A stretch of 64,000 nucleotides of DNA from Reticulitermes speratus (Eukaryota > Arthropoda > Insecta > Blattodea > Rhinotermitidae). Within the stretch, counting starts at the first letter, position 1; the number at the start of each line of letters is the position of its first letter. A program made the position numbers and the translations under genes. The DNA lies in contig JAJKFL010000014.1 of NCBI GenBank assembly GCA_021186555.1, forward strand, positions 43,732,700 to 43,796,699, in the 5' to 3' direction. The notes beneath the pieces were generated by a model. The model had not been told where the DNA came from, did not search any database, and worked only from the letters and a program-made list of their open reading frames with translations. Shown here piece by piece: positions 23,386 to 55,603 of the stretch.

Positions 23386-24239
23386 CCAATAAGAAACTGA
23401 AGTCATTGTTTCACGTGTACTTTAACTACCACAATACAAAGGTGTACAAATCTTAGTGATTGTTACATCAAAAACCACTCATATTTCATTCACTTCCTGT
23501 CAGGCAGGTAGCAATTGCAGATGTACCAAGCTTCTCAGTATCACTGACAGCAGATGATGTGTTGACAGTTCTGTCACTTTTCAGTATTATAGTTGCTGGC
23601 GTTGCTGATGTGTGGTGAGTGGGGTACACTGAAATATAACGTGTGAGTATTCTTGCAAATCGTAACATTCTACAAGCTACCAGACAAAACACATATTTCT
23701 GTCTGCAGTTCATCAACAGACTAATCCGAATGCAGATATGTTGAAAAAACATTGCACTGTAACAGTATTTTCAGTACTTAGATTAATTATATTGTTTGAA
23801 AATGTTGTTTCATGCTGAAACTGGTAGTCAAAAACAAATAGTAAACAGTGAATACTAGATACTTGTATGTGACTGAAACAGATGGTAAATCATTAGATAT
23901 TCTAAAACCTGATGCTAGGGTATAATATTCTTTCTACAGTTCTTCCGTTTACTCAAAACAATTAAGTGTAGATAGATGAGAAAGATAAACAGAAAAATAA
24001 AAGCTATTTTGAAGTTTCTCAAATTATAAAAAGAAAAATGTGGAACAGAGAGATCCAAAAACAAGGCAAAACAGCAGTTTATTAAATATGTATATATGTA
24101 ACAAATTAATTCAAACATTTAATGCTGAAATGTGGACACTTACGAAAAGGGAAAGCAATGTCCAAGCAATTAATATGAAATTCTTAAAGGTCTGAAAGTT
24201 GAACAAGAAGGGACAAAATTGTGTAATATTGACATCACA

Positions 24240-24920
24240 TCTTTTCTCATCAATATGTAGTGTGGCAGATTTTCAAGGATAGAATGTGAGGCTGGCCCAG
24301 GTGGCAACCTTATCGGCAATGTCCAGCATTGCTTGTAGTCCACCTGGAGTCTGAGAGATGAGTGCCAGATCACTGGCATATGCCAGTGTGTCATGCTGCT
24401 GTGTGCAGCTTATACCCACACTGCTGTTGGGGTGGTTGCTCGAAGTATGGGATCCATTGCCAGGTTGAAAACTCTGGGCTGAGTAGGCACCCTTGTTTGA
24501 CCCCAGTGCATGTAGCAGTCTCCAGTGTTTGTCTCTGACTGCTGCAAACTGCAGTTGTCTCTGCTGGGTATGGGCAACGGCTTACATCTATGGCGCCCAC
24601 ATCCAATCCAGCCCATTGTAGTGGGGCAAATATGGTGTCTTGTGGTACAGACTCAAATGCCTTGGTCAGGCTTAGACAGGTGATACTGCACTGCTGCTTG
24701 GAGCGTCACATATCAGTGTTGATGGACTGCAGAACGAAATTATGCTCATTGCACAGGTTGACCGACATCCTGTTTGAGCAGCACCAGTTCTTTTATTACG
24801 AACAGCCCAGTGTTCGAGACTCATCAGCACATAGGGGTAAAGTTTAGTGATCGTATTGTGCAGGGCAATCGGGCTCCAGTTCGAGATACTGGACTTTCCC
24901 CTTTGTGTGTATGAACGTTG
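24240..24920 (-). pseudogene. reverse-transcriptase remnant (non-LTR)
   Basis: Minus-strand pieces in three frames: SISNWSPIALHNTITKLY, GVKQGCLLSPE, FNLAMDPILRA, then LAYASDLALISQTPGGLQAM (YADD changed to YASD) and DIADKVATWASLTFYP. Frameshifts and stops break it. Clade not determined. Confidence 0.75.
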
Positions 24921-25092
24921 TTGGTGACTGTCCAGCATCGCATTAGGCATTGGCACGTCAGATTCATAGCCAGCCCATGTGTCGCTTATGCTGCAAACAA
25001 AGTCACAGATAAGCAAAGAAATGTGGTGCAATGGCCAGTTTCCATCAATATGGTGATTCATCACCGATTCCTCTTGAGATTTTAGGTGTGTG

Positions 25093-25508
25093 CACAATTG
25101 TGAAAAGTGACTATTAGCTTCATCATGTCCGTCCGTCTACATGGAACAACTCGGATCCCACAAGACTGATTTTTATGAAATTTGATAGTTGGATTTTCCG
25201 AAAATCTGGCGAAAATATTATGGTTTCATTAAAATCTGACAAAAATAACTGGTTTTTTACGTGAAGACCTATGTACACTTATCATAATAGCTCGCTGAAT
25301 TCTTCTTAGAATGAGGTATATTTCAGACAGAAGTTGCAGAGAAAATTAAACTAAACATTTTCGTAAATTTTTCCGAAAACCGTGCCATCTATGAAATAAT
25401 ATGGGAAAATATGGTAGAGCCGGACAGGGCACAAACAATATGATATGGCGCATATGCTTTGCATGCTGGATACAGACAGACATTCAGAATGTGTAATAGT
25501 TATTGCTC
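25093..25508 (-). repeat. interspersed repeat family X, copy 2
   Basis: Inverted relative of 3405-3835, running from TTAGCTTCATCATGTC to AGAATGTGTAATAGTTATTG. It ends about 390 bp before the RPB5 start codon. Confidence 0.75.
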
Positions 25509-25900
25509 AGAATTCTCTTTTAAGTACATTTTAATTCTCACTGCCATTTATTGCTCACATTGCATCCTAGTGCTCAATGCCATCTGTTGCTAGCACTGGC
25601 GTTCGTTGACTCATCAACAGGTAACAAAGATGGTTATATAGAATCTCTCTGTCACATGCACAGATCTTCTATTGCCACGAGTGTCGTAAAAACGGTAGCA
25701 ACGGGAAATGTAAGGAATTTTCATCCTTGCGAAGGACAAATTGTATGGTGAGGTTGGTGACCCATCAATGTGTGAAAGTTGACGTTCTCGAAGCGCGTAC
25801 GAGGCTGAGAGCGCTGGATGATATGTGCGTGAGAGTTTCAAAGTTGTGGGTTGCAGCGTGATTAAGTTTTGTGTGGTGAGAGGAATTAGTAGTAAGGATA

Positions 25901-46067
<20,167 letters not shown>

Positions 46068-46228
46068 TGTTCCTTTGCAGACCGTGTGAGACAGAGCGAA
46101 GCGTTCTGTGAGCCACTTGTGAAGGTGCCTGAGGAGATCTGATAGAGGGTGCGTGTTGTGCCTTAGAATTGGCTTGTCTGGGGCTTAAGGACTTAATGGT
46201 AGTGAAGTTTGGTATTGTGGTCTTCCAT

Positions 46229-46372
46229 GTTATAGACACCGTGAAGTCTGGTAGGTTGATGTAAATGTTTCAGAGGGATATTCTCTGTACATCTGCTGCA
46301 CAGAGGACTATGGAGTCAGGCTGTGCCCCCACAGTGTTGATGCCCACCTACCTGACTTCATGGCGTCATAAC
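46229..46372. mobile_element. small TIR element, family 'CCGTGTAGTCTG', copy 3, in RPB5 3' UTR region
   Basis: GTTATAGACACCGTGAAGTC at left pairs with GACTTCATGGCGTCATAAC at right. It begins about 160 bases after the RPB5 stop. Confidence 0.65.
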
Positions 46373-46541
46373 ACAAAAGACCACATTGCGCTCTTGCTTG
46401 TGCAGACAGGATGATATAGAAAGACACACATCTCACTGATTTCCCGAATTTTGAATGTTTTCTGTTTATTAATTTTAATCATGACTGTCAAATACAGTAA
46501 GTGGTAATTAATTTGCATTTCACTTGATTTTAAAAGAAAAG

Positions 46542-46729
46542 CTTTGTTGCAGCATATATGTGCCCTCACAGAATAAATGTCTTGTTGCGCAGTTTTGTCG
46601 GAAAATCTTTGTTGCAGCATATATGTGCCTCACAGAATAAATGTCTTGTTGCGCAGTTTTGTCGGAAAATCTTTGTTGCAGCATATATGTGCCTCACAGA
46701 ATAAATGTCTTGTTGCGCAGTTTTGTCAC
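46542..46729 (+). repeat. 64-bp repeat, 3 copies, each with AATAAA
   Basis: Unit CTTTGTTGCAGCATATATGT ... CACAGAATAAATGTCTTG ... AGTTTTGTCGGAAAAT. The hexamers lie about 510-640 bases after the RPB5 stop and could be its polyadenylation signals. Confidence 0.85.
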
Positions 46730-46831
46730 TCCATGTATTGTACACCTTATCATTGTAATTAAAATGTGAACTGTGTAAGGAAATGTTTTATTTTCATGTT
46801 TTCCTTGTTGTGGACTCAGCCATTTGTTTAA

Positions 46832-47617
46832 ATTCCTTCCTTCGTTCCTACCTTTCTTCCTTCCTTTCCTTCCTTCCTTCCTTCCTTCCTTTCCTTCCTT
46901 CCTTTCCTTCCTTCATTTCCTCTCCTTCCTTCTATCCCTTCCTTTCCTTCCTTCTTTCACTTCCTTCCTACCTTCCTTTCCTTCCTTCCTTTTCTTTCCT
47001 GCCCTCCTTGCTTCCTTCCTTTTCTTCCCTTCCTTCCTACCTTCCTTTTCCTTCCTTTCCTTCCCTTCCTTCCCTCCCTTCCTTTCTGCCTTCCTTCCTT
47101 TCCTTCCCTTACTTCCTTACTTCCTTCCTTCCCTTCCTTTCCTTCCTGCCTTCCTTCCTACCTTCCTTTGCTTCCCTTCCTTCCTTTCTGCCTTCCTTCC
47201 CTTCCTTTCCCTTCCTTCCTTGCTTCCTTCCCTTCCTTCCTACCTTCCTTTGCTTTCCTTCCTTCCTTGCTTCCTTCCTTCCCTTCCTTCATTCCTTGCT
47301 TCCTTCCTTTCCTTTTCCTTCCTTGCTTCCTACCTTCCTTCCTTTCCTTCCCTTCCTACCTTCCTTCCTGCCTGCCTTGCCTTCCTTCCCTTCCTTCCTA
47401 CCTTCCTTTCTGCCTTCCTTCCTTTTCTTCCCTCCCTTCCTACCTTCTTTTGCTTTCCTTCCTTCCTTGCTTCCTTCCCTCCCTTCCCTTCCTTCTCTTC
47501 ATTTCCTTCCTTCCTTGCTTCCTACCTTCCTTCCTGCCTTCCTTTCCTTCTTTTCCTTTCCTTTTCCTTCCTTGCTTCCTACCTGCCTGCCTTTCCTTCC
47601 TTCCTTCCTTCCTTTCC
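46832..47617. repeat. polypyrimidine tract, (CCTT/CCTTT)n, 0.79 kb
   Basis: Almost pure C and T on the plus strand with rare G or A. It leaves all plus-strand frames open as Ser/Leu/Pro/Phe peptides of up to 309 aa, which are artefacts of composition. Confidence 0.95.
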
Positions 47618-47730
47618 TATGCAGTCCAATTAACGTCTTTGTTCTCGTTCTAATTCTATCCCATATTGACAGTTTGTGTTCCCTGACAGCATACCTTGTC
47701 CTACTGAGATGACAGTACCTAACCGGAAGT

Positions 47731-47847
47731 GCAAGGTTGTCCCTGTACATGGCATGACGGATGTGGGGGGAGTGGAGGTACAGCACCACACATCTCAACT
47801 GAGGCGCTAGATGAAGGTGAGTGGTCAGGTTCATGCCTCGGCGCACT
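47731..47847 (-). mobile_element. SINE family 2, cut by the inverted-repeat element
   Basis: Tail AGGTTGTCCCTGTACATGGC to AGTGGTCAGGTTCATGCCTC; the homology stops where the inverted arm begins, so the arm may have inserted into it. Confidence 0.7.
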
Positions 47848-48477
47848 TCAGTGTCTGCGAACAGACAGAAATTCCCTACTATTTTACCATTGTGCACCCT
47901 CGATATAGCGCCACCCCCGCTAGCCGCCATCCGCCAATGTCTTACGAGATACAAACGTGTTCGGAAGCGTTACATAATGTCCGATATAGCGGCATGTCGG
48001 AAGGTATTTAACGAATGCGTGTAGTGTGCGTTGGGATTTCTACCTGGCCAGACAGCATGGGTCAGCGACGACAGTCAGTTATCGTCTGTTGACTACAGAC
48101 ATATGTCAACTGTTCTAGCGGCCAGTGTATCTGGAACTGCTGTTTGTACTGACGTCATAACATTTCTACCTGGCCAGACAGCATGGGTCAGCGACGACAG
48201 TCAGTTATCGTCTGTTGACTACAGACATATGTCAACTGTTCTAGCGGCCAGTGTATCTGGAACTGCTGTTTGTACTGACGTCATAACATTTCTACCTGGC
48301 CAGACAGCATGGGTCAGCGACGACAGTCAGTTATCGTCTGTTGACTACAGACATATGTCAACTGTTCTAGCGGCCAGTGTATCTGGAACTGCTGTTTGTA
48401 CTGACGTCATAACACTGGCTGCGTGTTTCCTCACGCCCGCAATTTTCAAGTTATCGGTCGTAGGTTGTTTAGACGAC
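47848..48477 (+). repeat. inverted satellite element, left arm
   Basis: Reverse complement of 57614-55604 apart from array length. Outer part TCAGTGTCTGCGAACAGACA... and CCTCGATATAGCGCCACCCC; then three 126-bp units (48036-48413); inner part GTTTCCTCACGCCCGC to TTTAGACGAC. Confidence 0.9.
48036..48413 (+). repeat. 126-bp satellite, 3 copies
   Basis: Starts at 48036, 48162 and 48288, nearly identical. Each unit has TGACGTCA, CATATG and the short inverted repeat GTCTGT-TGACT-ACAGAC. 126 is a multiple of three, so a frame runs through it. Confidence 0.95.
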
Positions 48478-49960
48478 CACGTGGATAGTTAAACAACATA
48501 TAGCACTTTCCCAAACTTTTGCTCGCGGGCCCCTTTTCGCTTCGAAAAACAACCACGGATCCTCACATCCTTGCTCATGTAAATACAGTGTGCTGCTGAC
48601 AGGTGTACAAAATACAAATGTACGTGTATATCTGAACTGAGTTAGGTAGACACGAATACATAGCACTAGCTTACGTAACAATGGATTGCTTGATTTGACC
48701 GTAATTAAAATGATTGTTGCTCACTTCGTGAGTACAGGACGTTTCTTAATTTTTAAAAAAAACATTTAATATAAAAAAGAAGTAAACTTCGAAGTCGTCA
48801 TTACAGAAATGTCTCCACGGATTACTTGGTAACTGGTCACGGATACCTTTGTATACGTGGAGCACACTGCCCTGGCGTATGGACAGGCGACTTCAGAACA
48901 CTATGGTAGAGATTTTGTTTGTCCTGTCGTTATTTTAGTAGTGAAGTGTTGGTGTCCAGAGATGGTCTGGTCTTGTAGATAGCAATGTGATGTATATAGC
49001 GTGTTGTGCCTTGTTATGGGACAAATGTACTGAGTGAAAAAAATAAGTGGGAAAACCTAGCAACTGTTAACATAAAATGGTGAAAGTTGCATATGTGAAG
49101 AAATGTAGGAAGCGTTAGCAATATGGATGGGCCAATTAAATGCTAAAAATGGTACAGCAACAGATAAGGTGATGATTTGCAAGTACTGTACACTAATACG
49201 GTATTATCTGTTCTTCTAACATGTTCTTATTTTGAAATTAACAGCAATTCATAATCTTAAGTGCATTTTTATGAGTTTTAAAGAATTAGTGCTTCGATAT
49301 ATCGCCACCCCCGATATAACGTCACATGTGCTGAACAAACGGTGGCGTTATAACGTCCGTTACTGTACAGCAGTGTGCCTAACATGAAGCACATGTACAG
49401 TCACTTCATCTGCTCAAAGTCCCTACTGAGCAGTCAGCAAGCACAGCACACTTCTTATCCTTTGCTAAGTTACTTAAGCCCTTACATCTATTTCCGCGTA
49501 TTTACAAGTCTGTAATGTTGCCGTACTTACTGCTTATCTCAGGTTCATTAATTCTACTTTCATATACCCTTCCCACCCTTTTTTCCTTAAATGTCTACTA
49601 TTTTCAAGTCTTACATATTTCAATTTTTTTATATTGTGTACTGTCAATAACAACTCACAACACTCAGTACAACAAAATACACTGTATTGTTTTCAGATAC
49701 TTTATATTACAATATTACGTTGCTCAATCATACATGTTTGGATCCCTCACGATATCATCATCCCTCACGAGATTATCATCCCTGACGATGATATCGTCCC
49801 CCGTTTTGCCCGTCAGCTCCAAGTCGCCCTTGCTGTACTGTACTCAACTTGTTCAGCTGCTCTGTGAGCGGACTTAAGCCAAAGCAAAGTAACGGCGGTG
49901 ATAACGAGCCTCTTTGAAATAGTCCACGTTGTACTTCTGTATCTTCTGTTTCTAGTAGCT
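48478..49960. other. spacer between satellite arms, unique part
   Basis: A+T-rich. A Tigger-like end CACCCCCGATATAACGTCAC and GCGTTATAACGTCCGTTACT lies at 49300-49366. No gene. Confidence 0.5.
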
Positions 49961-50634
49961 TCTGTTCTGCATATAGGCACATATCAGTTCTGTTCTGCAT
50001 ATAGCACATATCAGTTCTGTTCTGCATATAGGCACATATTAGTTCTGTTCTGCATATAGGCACATATCAGTTCTGTTCTGCATATAGGCACATATCAGTT
50101 CTGTTCTGCATATAGGCACATATCAGTTCTGTTCTGCATATAGGCACATATCTGTTCTGTTCTGCATATAGGCACATATCAGTTCTGTTCTGCATATAGG
50201 CACATATCAGTTCTGTTCTGCATATAGGCACATATCTGTTCTGTTCTGCATATAGGCACATATCAGTTCTGTTCTGCATATAGGCACATATCAGTTCTGT
50301 TCTGCATATAGGCACATATCAGTTCTGTTCTGCATATAGGCACATATCTGTTCTGTTCTGCATATAGGCACATATCAGTTCTGTTCTGCATATAGGCACA
50401 TATCAGTTCTGTTCTGCATATAGGCACATATCGTTCTGTTCTGCATATAGGCACATATCAGTTCTGTTCTGCATATAGGCACATATCAGTTCTGTTCTGC
50501 ATATAGGCACATATCTGTTCTGTTCTGCATATAGGCACATATCAGTTCTGTTCTGCATATAGGCACATATCAGTTCTGTTCTGCATATAGGCACATATCA
50601 GTTCTGTTCTGCATATAGGCACATATCAGTTCTC
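49961..50634. repeat. 28-bp minisatellite, about 24 copies
   Basis: Unit TTCTGTTCTGCATATAGGCA plus CATATCAG; a variant with CTG for CAG recurs every few units, a higher-order pattern. Confidence 0.95.
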
Positions 50635-50707
50635 CAGTAACTCATAGTCTTCTTAGAGAAGGATATTATTTTATTATTGATCCCAATTAACTCCAAGTGT
50701 TTGATTA

Positions 50708-51512
50708 TAAGTCCGTCCCTGTCACCACGATAAGTCGGTCCCTGTCACCACGATAAGTCGGTCCCTGTCACCACGATAAGTCGGTCCCTGTCACCACGAT
50801 AAGTCGGTCCCTGTCACCACGATAAGTCGGTCCCTGTCACCACGATAAGTCGGTCCCTGTCACCACGATAAGTCGGTCCCTGTCACCACGATAAGTCGGT
50901 CCCTGTCACCACGATAAGTCGGTCCCTGTCACCACGATAAGTCGGTCCCTGTCACCACGATAAGTCGGTCCCTGTCACCACGATAAGTCGGTCCCTGTCA
51001 CCACGATAAGTCGGTCCCTGTCACCACGATAAGTCGGTCCCTGTCACCACGATAAGTCGGTCCCTGTCACCACGATAAGTCGGTCCCTGTCACCACGATA
51101 AGTCGGTCCCTATCACAACGATAAGTCTGTCCCTATCACCACGATAAGTCTGTCCCTGTCACCACGATAAGTCGGTCCCTGTCACCACGATAAGTCGGTC
51201 CCTGTCACCACGATAAGTCGGTCCCTGTCACCACAATAAGTCGGTCCCTGTCACCACGATAAGTCGGTCCCTGTCACCACGATAAGTCGGTCCCTGTCAC
51301 CACGATAAGTCGGTCCCTGTCACCACGATAAGTCGGTCCCTGTCACTATGATAAGTCGGTCCCTGTCACCATGATAAGTCGGTCCCTGTTACCATGATAA
51401 GTCGGTCCCTGTCACCACGATAAGTCGGTCCCTGTCACCATGATAAGTCGGTCCCTGTCACCACGATATGTCGGTCCCTGTCACCATGATAAGTCGGTCC
51501 CTGTCACCACGG
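50708..51512. repeat. 23-bp minisatellite, about 35 copies
   Basis: Unit TCGGTCCCTGTCACCACGAT plus AAG; extremely uniform in the first half, more variable after 51100. Confidence 0.95.
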
Positions 51513-51734
51513 CATGGCGCGTCCTCAGGTTGCGGATGGAGGAACGGCCTGCGGATATGGAGGGTAGCTGCGAATACATTGAATAAGCAGTCGCGGACGC
51601 CGGCAAGGGGTGGTCCTCCAGCTTGGGGTTTGGGCGAGGTGCTAACAACTCCTCACCGTAAAAAATTATGTTACGAAACATTTGACAAAGCCTCGGACCT
51701 GGACTGATTCTTTGGTACAACTTAAGCAACGGAA

Positions 51735-52020
51735 AAGGAACATGAGATTTGGAACAAGGAGACCACTTGGAAGACCCAGGCGTAGATGGGAGGATAATAT
51801 TAAAATGGATCTTCAACAAGTGGGATGGGGGGCATGGACTGGATTGATATGGCTCAGGATAGGGACAGGTGGTGGGCTGTTGTGAGTGCGGTAATGAACG
51901 TTTGGGTTCCATAAAACGCGGGGAATTTCTTGACTAGCTGACGACCTGTTAGCTTCTCAACAAGGACTCTGCTCAATGGAGTTAGTTGGTTGGTTAGTTA
52001 GTCAGTTATTTAGTTAGTTA
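51735..52020 (+). mobile_element. non-LTR retrotransposon 3' end, copy 1
   Basis: [20 protein letters not shown] then frameshifted remainder, trailer GAATTTCTTGACTAGCTGAC and a (GTTA)n-like tail. 5' truncated. Confidence 0.8.
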
Positions 52021-52137
52021 GCAGTCATACATCCAACATCTAAATTTTTTAAGCTTTCAGAAGAATCCTGCTTTGATACTTACGTAACACAATAACATAC
52101 TTGACATCTACTCATGTGTTGCTGTCTGCTCCATGGA

Positions 52138-52165
52138 GTTAGTTAGTTAGTTAGTTAGTTAGTTT
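52138..52165. repeat. (GTTA)n microsatellite
   Basis: Follows TGCTCCATGGA, the same trailer word seen at the retroelement 3' ends, so it may be another severely truncated copy. Confidence 0.7.
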
Positions 52166-52493
52166 CATTATCCACTGTCAAAGCTTCCTGACAGTCTGTC
52201 CGTGCCATGCACAAGTTCTTCCTGCTGACACTCCTGTAATGTCACTTTCGATATTAGCAGTTGATGTTTGTATCCGTATGATCCTCCGCTGCGCCCTCTC
52301 TGTTCTGTAGGCATCACGTTGTCTGTATTATCGTCAGTCTGTGCGGTCTTCTCGCCGAAGCCCCAGTTTTCAAGGTGCAGTGTAAGCCTTCAGCAAGATC
52401 GATCCAAGGAGCCCCGACGCTCCTCTCCTCAGGCCATCAAGTTGCTCTGCGCTCGGCATTACCGGTCTGTGTGACGTACACAGCAAACCGCAG

Positions 52494-53258
52494 TTTTGTG
52501 TGTTCACTGTATGTGTCGTTACGTACTTGTGTTCACTGTATGTGTCGTTACGTACTTGTGTTCACTGTATGTGTCGTTACGTACTTGTGTTCACTGTATG
52601 TGTCGTTACGTACTTGTGTTTCACTGTATGTGTCGTTACGTACTTGTGTTCACTGTATGTGTCGTTACGTACTTGTGTTCACTGTATGTGTCGTTACGTA
52701 CTTGTGTTCACTGTATGTGTCGTTACGTACTTGTATTCACTGTATGTGTCGTTACGTACTTGTGTTCACTGTATGTGTCGTTACGTACTTGTGTTCACTG
52801 TATGTGTCGTTACGTACTTGTGTTCACTGTATGTGTCGTTACGTACTTGTGTTCACTGTATGTGTCGTTACGTACTTGTGTTCACTGTATGTGTCGTTAC
52901 GTACTTGTGTTCACTGTATGTGTCGTTACGTACTTGTGTTCACTGTATGTGTCGTTACGTACTTGTGTTCACTGTATGTGTCGTTACGTACTTGTGTTCA
53001 CTGTATGTGTCGTTCATGTACTTGTGTTCACTGTATGTCGTCATGTACTTGTGTTCACTGTATGTGTCATGTACTTGTGTTCACTGTATGTGTCGTTACG
53101 TACTTGTGTTCACTGTATGTGTCGTTACGTACTTGTGTTCACTGTATGTGTCGTTACGTACTTGTGTTCACTGTATGTGTCGTTACGTACTTGTGTTCAC
53201 TGTATGTGTCGTTACGTACTTGTGTTCACTGTATGTGTCATTACGTTCTTGTACTTGT
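52494..53258. repeat. 29-bp minisatellite, about 26 copies
   Basis: Unit GTGTTCACTGTATGTGTCGT plus TACGTACTT. A few shortened units near 53010-53090. Open in three frames, giving Cys-rich repeat peptides of up to 301 aa that I do not accept as proteins. Confidence 0.95.
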
Positions 53259-53306
53259 GTTCCACTACGTTACCCAGTAGACGTGCTGCATCGACTGTAG
53301 ATCAAA

Positions 53307-53592
53307 GGTAAAGTTGTTCCTCTGCAGGCCATGAAGGCATATGGGGGAATGGAGTAGAGCTCCACTTATTTTTTAACTCGACGCGAGATGGGAATGGACA
53401 GCTTCACGGCTCCGTCGCTTGACCTACATGGTAAAGCAGACAGTACCCATTTGGATAGGAGGCGGGAGAGGCCCCAGAGGGGTCTGGACGTTTTGGAGAA
53501 AGGAAGAATCTCTTGCACCTGCCCGGAATCGAATGCTGTTTCCTCGGTGTTACAGTCCGTAAGCTGGTCACTGTACGGACTGAGCTGTCTGC
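53307..53592 (-). mobile_element. SINE family 2 copy
   Basis: Tail GGTAAAGTTGTTCCTCTGCA, box B complement CGGAATCGAATGC, head complement GTACGGACTGAGCTGTCTGC. Confidence 0.75.
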
Positions 53593-53732
53593 ATTGTGCA
53601 CGTTTGTATTGTCACTAAATGTGGTTAGAACTACCGAGGAAACTACGAGAACCCTATTTTTCGATCTGTAGTCAGGTATGATACGTCACGTGGTGATGTA
53701 TATGAATGGTAAGATTGTGGTAAGCACCAGCC

Positions 53733-53921
53733 GTGGAGGTCCATTGGGGGTGGCGGTAAGTGGAGCGGATCCTCCATTACCCATTAGGTACGAGGTTGTC
53801 TGGGCCCACAGCCGGCCTGTGCACCTTGCGGAACAGAACACCCTCTGTACCTGCCGGGAGTCGAATCCTGGTTTCCTGGTCGTCCAGTCCGTAACAAGCC
53901 ACTATGCTGACTGCTGTGTCC
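53733..53921 (-). mobile_element. SINE family 2 copy, tail-truncated
   Basis: Body from GTGGAGGTCC, box B complement GGGAGTCGAATCC, head complement ACTATGCTGACTGCTGTGTC. Confidence 0.65.
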
Positions 53922-54360
53922 AACGTACATATTGTTACACCGAACGGATAAAGCCACGTGTAGCTAGGTCATGGAGATGTTCTGACGTACATTCAGTAGA
54001 CTCAGTAGGTCTACCCCCTCAAATTTACCGGTGCAAACGCGCGACTGGAGCCGTGTGGCTAATGAGTGTGCCGTGCCACAAATGGGCGCTGTACTGCCCG
54101 GGGCAGTGACCACTGTACCCGAAGCTGTTTATTTTACATGGATTTATAGCATTTGTGGATTCCATTGAATGTGTGTTTTTGGAGCAGCGCCCTGTGAAAT
54201 TGTTAATTTTCCAAACAAAGCACTTTTGTACATTTTATGGTGCTGGGGGGGGGGGGGTGGAGGACGTAACCGGAAGCGTCTTTGTGGAACAGTGGCAGAT
54301 ACGACAGACGTCATGACGCTTGTAAGAAGTAGGCCCAGCTGTGCCGTGAGCAACCTGCAT

Positions 54361-54444
54361 GGTCAACACCACAGATGGTCCGCAGATTGGGCTGCAGCCA
54401 CTTGGTCAGCACTACAGATGGTCCGCAGACGGCCTGCAGCCACT
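54361..54444. repeat. 42-bp direct repeat, two copies
   Basis: GGTCA(A/G)CAC(C/T)ACAGATGGTC ... CTGCAGCCACT twice. Intergenic. Confidence 0.85.
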
Positions 54445-55224
54445 GTCGTCCGCGACGTGGTTTCAGAGGCACCTATTGCCTCCTTCGTAATACTAGATGG
54501 TGGGGGCAGCGGGTTCCTCTGCAACGTCGGTGCGCATGTATCAGACTACACGACGTCAGTCAAAACACTCTGTCAATCTTCCAAATAATAACGCCTCCCC
54601 TAACAAAAATTCTTACTTTTCACCAAGTTCTTGGGTGTGGGATAGAAGGTAGCCTTGATCGTTATGATAAATAGCAGCAGACAGCCAACAAGGGGCGATC
54701 CTGCGGTTTCGGAGTTTGGGACGTACAGCTGCAATACTCCACTGTACGTTGTCATGTTAGGATTCGTATTTGGTATCAGTCTTGAAACTGCACAGAGACC
54801 AGGAGGTGCGCATGGACCGAAATTTTAGAATTTTGGACGTTCCATCTCGAGGAGTTTGTGGTCTGACCCCTTGACTACACTCAAATGTGTGACCTGAATC
54901 GGTCCGAAAGCCGACTTCCTTTTGTTATAGCCCGAATGAAGCCCGATGTATTTTAACTCTGCTCTGACTGTCCTGTTGTCACACGTTTGTTTTAATACAT
55001 AAATGTCAATAATACATGAATAAATTGTTCGACTGCTCGGTGACATCTAACATTACTTTGGCTCTGACGAACGGTACAAATGCGTTAGACGCCAAATGTG
55101 CAAGTTGTATCTCGCGGCTCTGCCGGGAGAGGCAGCTACGAAAATACGACAGAACATGAAGTCTGGGTTTGTTTCCAGAGCCCGACCGAACCCAATTTGC
55201 CAAGCTCATTCTTTAAATAAATTC

Positions 55225-55565
55225 TGTAAAATCAAGAATAATGAGATGGGCGAGGCATGTAGCACGTATGGGAGAGAGGAGAGAAGCATGCAGGGTTTTG
55301 GTGGGGAAACCTGAGGGAAAGAGACCACTTGGAAGACCTAGGCGTGGATGGGAGGATAATATTAAGATGGATCTTCAGGAAGTGGGATGGAGAGGCATGG
55401 ACTGGATTGATATGGCTCAGGATAGGGACAGGTGGCGGGCTGTTGTGAGTGCGGTAATGAACCTTCGGGTTCCATAAAACGCGGGAAATATCTTGACTAG
55501 CTGACGACCTGTTTGCTTCTCAGGAAGGACTGTGCTCCATGGAGTTAGTTAGTTGGTTAGTTACT
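55225..55565 (+). mobile_element. non-LTR retrotransposon 3' end, copy 2 (best preserved)
   Basis: A 78-codon frame (55241-55477) beginning [20 protein letters not shown] and ending [20 protein letters not shown], then the trailer and a GTTA-rich tail at 55547. This is the polyprotein C-terminus; the element is 5' truncated. Confidence 0.88.
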
Positions 55566-55603
55566 CAGGTTCTTTCGCATGTATTTTTTTAATTCTGCAG
55601 TTT

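Noticed and set aside
46783..47712. Plus-strand frame of 309 aa
   Set aside because: Consists of Ser/Phe/Leu/Pro encoded by the CCTT tract; all three frames are open for the same reason.
50708..51512. CRISPR-like array
   Set aside because: Units are contiguous without variable spacers and the genome is eukaryotic.
52375..53311. Three overlapping Cys-rich frames of 266-301 aa
   Set aside because: A 29-bp period with no stop in any phase makes the same peptide in three frames; no signal peptide, start context or splice support.
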